A DNA stretch of 9,030 nucleotides from an uncultured Chloroflexota bacterium (lineage in GTDB: Bacteria; Chloroflexota; Anaerolineae; Caldilineales; Caldilineaceae): contig CAIOHJ010000362.1 in assembly GCA_903858085.1 (NCBI GenBank), positions 1-9,030 of the forward strand, read 5' to 3'. Below are positions 7,404 to 9,030 of the stretch, piece by piece. The translations under genes were made by a program, and so were the position numbers. Each line of letters starts with the position of its first letter. The stretch's first letter is position 1. The notes beneath the pieces were generated by a model. It did no database searches. It worked only from the letters and a program-made list of their open reading frames with translations, and was not told the DNA's origin.

Positions 7404-8179
7404 CAGGCTTTCTCGGTGTGGGGATGGCGGGTGACTTCATGCAGCGGGTGGTCAGGCATGGCCAGCGTGAGGGCGTCGACCCGGGTGGCACCGGCGGCCA
7501 GCAGGGCGCGGGCGCAGGCGCTGAGTGTGGCGCCTGTGGTATAGACATCGTCGACCAGCAGCAGGTGGAGTCCCTGGCTGGCAGGTTGGGCGGTGAAGGC
7601 GCCAGCCACATTGCGGCTGCGTTCGTGGGGGTGGAGTTCGATCTGGGCGCGTGTGGGCCGGGTTCGCTGCAGAAGATCGGTGCGCAGGGGCAGCTGGCGT
7701 CGGCTGCACAGCTGGCTGGCCAGCACTTCAGACTGATTGTAGCCGCGCCAGCGCAGCCGGTCTGGGTGGAGGGGCACGGGGACGACCCCGTCGAGCTGGT
7801 CGACAGTGCTCTGCCATTCTGGGAGGTCGAGAGCAGCGACCAGATAGCGGGCAAGTGGTGCGCCCAGGTCGCGTCTGCCCTGGTATTTGAATAAATGGAT
7901 CCAGTGGCGCAGCGGTTCGCAATGCAGGGCAGCGGCGCGCACGCGGTGCAGGGGGAAGGTGGGGTCTGCGCAGTCGGGGCAGCGGGCCGAGAGGGCGGGT
8001 TGGGGGCGGCCGCAGCGTTGACAGACAGAGACCGGGGCAGGGGTGACAAGCTGGGCGCAGCGGGGGCAGATAGGGTAGCCGAGCCTGCCGCAGCCTGCAC
8101 AGGCGGGTGGGAAAAACCAGTCAAGCCCTTGCTCTGCCCAAGTGTGCAGTGTGGCCAGACGGGCATCAAAATGGGACAT
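7403..8179 (-). CDS. comF: ComF family protein (phosphoribosyltransferase-like competence protein)
   Basis: A 258-aa ComFC-type protein. The N-terminus carries four cysteine pairs consistent with zinc binding: C27/C30 (CAGC), C38/C41 (CPRC), C53/C56 (CQRC) and C67/C70 (CPDC). The C-terminal phosphoribosyltransferase-like domain shows the ComF signature VPVPLHPDRLRWRGYNQSE (133-151) and the PRPP loop LLVDDVYTTGATL (207-219). ComF proteins are needed for DNA uptake in naturally transformable bacteria, probably at the cytoplasmic face of the uptake machinery; the biochemical activity is not well settled. The start ATG at 8179 is 3 bp after the pilin stop and lacks a clear Shine-Dalgarno sequence, suggesting coupling to the pilin gene. 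The gene overlaps nrnA by one base. Confidence 0.92.
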   Translation of the reverse strand: MSHFDARLATLHTWAEQGLDWFFPPACAGCGRLGYPICPRCAQLVTPAPVSVCQRCGRPQPALSARCPDCADPTFPLHRVRAAALHCEPLRHWIHLFKYQGRRDLGAPLARYLVAALDLPEWQSTVDQLDGVVPVPLHPDRLRWRGYNQSEVLASQLCSRRQLPLRTDLLQRTRPTRAQIELHPHERSRNVAGAFTAQPASQGLHLLLVDDVYTTGATLSACARALLAAGATRVDALTLAMPDHPLHEVTRHPHTEKA

Positions 8180-8182
8180 GGT

Positions 8183-8386
8183 TTACCGGAGCCAGTAGCT
8201 GTGGAGGGGCAGCAGGAGACCCTCCCCTCCGATCAGGGACCAACGAATGCCGATATCATTAAAAAACTCGCGCACGTTGTCTCCGACGATCAACAAAATT
8301 GCCAGCATTACGATCGTCAAGAGAATCAACATCAAGGCAAATTCCATAAAACTTTCGCTGCCGCGGTTGGATGGGTATTTCGCCAT
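8183..8386 (-). CDS. Flp-like (type IVb) small pilin
   Basis: A 67-aa protein: a 10-residue basic leader MAKYPSNRGS, then ESFMEFALMLILL and a hydrophobic helix to about residue 34, followed by GDNVREFFNDI. This matches the Flp pilin pattern (GQxLVEYALIL, helix, then GxxIxxxFxxI). Aligning on the conserved Glu(+5) puts Ser10, not the usual Gly, at the prepilin cleavage position -1; Gly9 is at -2. The mature form would be 57 residues with an unusual tail ending LHSYWLR. I chose the ATG at 8386; an upstream in-frame ATG at 8458 overlaps the predicted -10 box and would spoil the leader. An AAAGGA is present but about 14 nt away, so ribosome binding looks weak. It is the first gene of the minus-strand operon. 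No Tad/TadV genes are in the window. Confidence 0.7.
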   Translation of the reverse strand: MAKYPSNRGSESFMEFALMLILLTIVMLAILLIVGDNVREFFNDIGIRWSLIGGEGLLLPLHSYWLR

Positions 8387-8448
8387 AGTATTTTGAGAGA
8401 TCCTTTTTTCAGGCTTGCACGCTCGTACGGCAAAACCACTTCTTCTGC

Positions 8449-8478
8449 AGTATACCATCTGCGCCGTGCCCTTCCCAA
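8449..8478 (-). promoter_or_regulatory. Predicted sigma70-type promoter for the pilin-comF operon
   Basis: Read on the minus strand: TTGGGA (8478-8473), an 18-bp spacer, then TATACT (8454-8449) with an extended TGG in front. It lies about 63 bp before the pilin start. This is the only good promoter I see for the seven-gene minus-strand cluster; internal promoters cannot be excluded. Confidence 0.5.
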
Positions 8479-8537
8479 AACCTGCGGGCTTTTCAGGGCG
8501 GGCTGCGGGGGTGCTGTGTACTTTCTTCTTCCAAATT

Positions 8538-8567
8538 TTGCCTGGCGGGGGAGATGTGTACTATACT
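8538..8567 (+). promoter_or_regulatory. Predicted sigma70-type promoter for tRNA-Lys
   Basis: TTGCCT (8538-8543), an 18-bp spacer and TATACT (8562-8567). Initiation would fall around 8574-8576, giving a leader of about 35 nt before the tRNA. It is the only promoter-like pair close to the tRNA on this strand. Confidence 0.55.
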
Positions 8568-8610
8568 GTAAAGCATCCTGTTGTGAGACAGGCCATGCAA
8601 AAAAGTGTGA

Positions 8611-8683
<73 letters not shown>

Positions 8684-8705
8684 CACTTCCCCCTGATATT
8701 GCCTA

Positions 8706-8741
8706 AGCGCCGGAGCAGAATTGCCCGGCGCTGTGATTTTT
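8706..8741 (+). terminator. Probable terminator hairpin after tRNA-Lys
   Basis: AGCGCCGG (8706-8713) pairs perfectly with CCGGCGCT (8725-8732). Inside, after one bulged A, GCA pairs with TGC around a GAAT loop. A T5 run follows at 8737-8741, separated from the stem by GTGA, so the terminator is slightly imperfect. Confidence 0.65.
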
Positions 8742-8837
8742 GGAATGCCACCAGCGTGACACTCCCCTCATCAGGGATCGTCATAAAATAATCTACTTGA
8801 TTTGGTCGACCAATGCAGCGATGGCAGAGTGGCGGTC

Positions 8838-8950
8838 ATGGATACAACTGCGATCAAAGAACGTTTTGTGCGCCTGGAGCCGTTTCTGAACGAACGTCAG
8901 CGGCGGCTGAAGCGCAGAGCCTGGGGCGTGGTGGCATCTTGGCGGTCGCT
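8838..8950 (+). pseudogene. ISAzo13-family transposase N-terminal remnant, frameshifted
   Basis: From the ATG at 8838 the frame encodes MDTTAIKERFVRLEPFLNER then QRRL, which fits the N-terminus of ISAzo13-type transposases (family pattern: ...LxPxLNERxRRLWAAAEA...GGIxxVARATG). After ctg at 8907-8909 the similarity moves frame. From 8912 the shifted frame reads AQSLGRGGILAVA, matching the next part of the family. This is what a roughly 13-bp loss covering WAAA and part of a Glu codon would leave. Similarity stops near 8950, where HNH-like sequence begins. The upstream 8754-8837 may include the IS left end, but I cannot define a terminal repeat. Family assignment is from memory of its N-terminal pattern. 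Confidence 0.6.
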
Positions 8951-8951
8951 G

Positions 8952-9030
8952 GCTGGCGAAGCATATGTGCTGGACCCGCTGCAGGATCTGGTGCCGGTCT
9001 GCCCGAACTGCCATGCGGTGATTCATTTGC
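8952..9030 (+). pseudogene. HNH endonuclease C-terminal fragment (runs off window)
   Basis: From about 8952 the frame reads AGEAYVLDPLQDLVPVCPNC then HAVIHL. This is the C-terminal part of HNH nucleases, which commonly read YxVDPxxDLIPVCPNCHAMIH; the CPNCH cluster supplies zinc and catalytic-site residues. The first half of the nuclease, including the CxxC and HHI/HHL parts, is missing and is replaced by the transposase remnant. The frame is open to the window end. By itself this fragment cannot form an HNH fold, so it is probably a remnant. Whether the downstream part is intact cannot be seen. Confidence 0.6.

Larger units (their letters stand above)
8387..8610. other. Intergenic region between pilin operon and tRNA-Lys
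   Basis: A 224-bp region with divergently oriented genes on either side. It holds the pilin promoter on the minus strand and the tRNA promoter on the plus strand. Between them is GC-rich sequence with no open frame I would accept and no clear operator palindrome. Confidence 0.6.

Noticed and set aside
5970..7544. A 524-codon plus-strand open frame opposite truB, nrnA and comF
   Set aside because: Its translation is low-complexity Gly/Ala/Arg sequence with no recognisable motif, and three well-supported minus-strand genes occupy the same DNA. It is a GC-rich antisense shadow.
8387..8458. Upstream start of the pilin gene at 8458
   Set aside because: That ATG overlaps the predicted -10 box, and the added residues would bury the short basic prepilin leader.
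8793..9026. A 77-codon minus-strand open frame at the right edge
   Set aside because: It is antisense to the transposase and HNH remnants and shows no motif of its own.

Overview
The window is about 9 kb of GC-rich bacterial chromosome. The closest guess is a Chloroflexota lineage (Anaerolineae or Caldilineae-like). That guess rests on the Flp-type pilin sequence, a planctomycete-type cytochrome c domain, SH3b-repeat proteins, an ISAzo13-type transposase remnant and a tRNA without an encoded CCA. It is an impression from protein style, not a phylogenetic test.

Layout: at the left edge, two plus-strand genes lie 3 bp apart: the 3' part of an SH3b-repeat protein (3-779) and a MtnU-like carbon-nitrogen hydrolase (783-1589). 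A small hairpin with a T-run overlaps the hydrolase stop codon. Facing them is a compact minus-strand cluster read from about 8386 down to 1632, in transcription order: Flp-like pilin, comF-type phosphoribosyltransferase, nrnA (DHH phosphoesterase), truB, ribF, a cytochrome c/beta-propeller lipoprotein, and xpt. Junctions range from a 4-bp overlap to about 25 bp, so one transcript is likely. A sigma70-like promoter lies ahead of the pilin gene. nrnA-truB-ribF is a widely conserved order, usually found downstream of nusA-infB-rbfA, which are absent here.

Right edge: a 224-bp intergenic region holds the pilin promoter (minus strand) and a promoter for a plus-strand tRNA-Lys(CUU), which is followed by a GC-rich hairpin. 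Beyond it lies a decayed mobile-element junction. The N-terminus of an ISAzo13-family transposase, apparently frameshifted by a small deletion, runs directly into the C-terminal part of an HNH endonuclease, and together they form one deceptively open reading frame that runs off the window.

Functionally the cluster mixes housekeeping enzymes (RNA end-degradation, tRNA pseudouridylation, flavin cofactor synthesis, purine salvage) with envelope or uptake functions (pilin, ComF, secreted haem lipoprotein). I see no defence system, CRISPR array or complete mobile element. The most unusual items are the pilin leading a comF operon, the cytochrome-propeller fusion lipoprotein, the proline-rich TruB insertion encoded in a dense G-tract cluster, and the transposase/HNH chimera.
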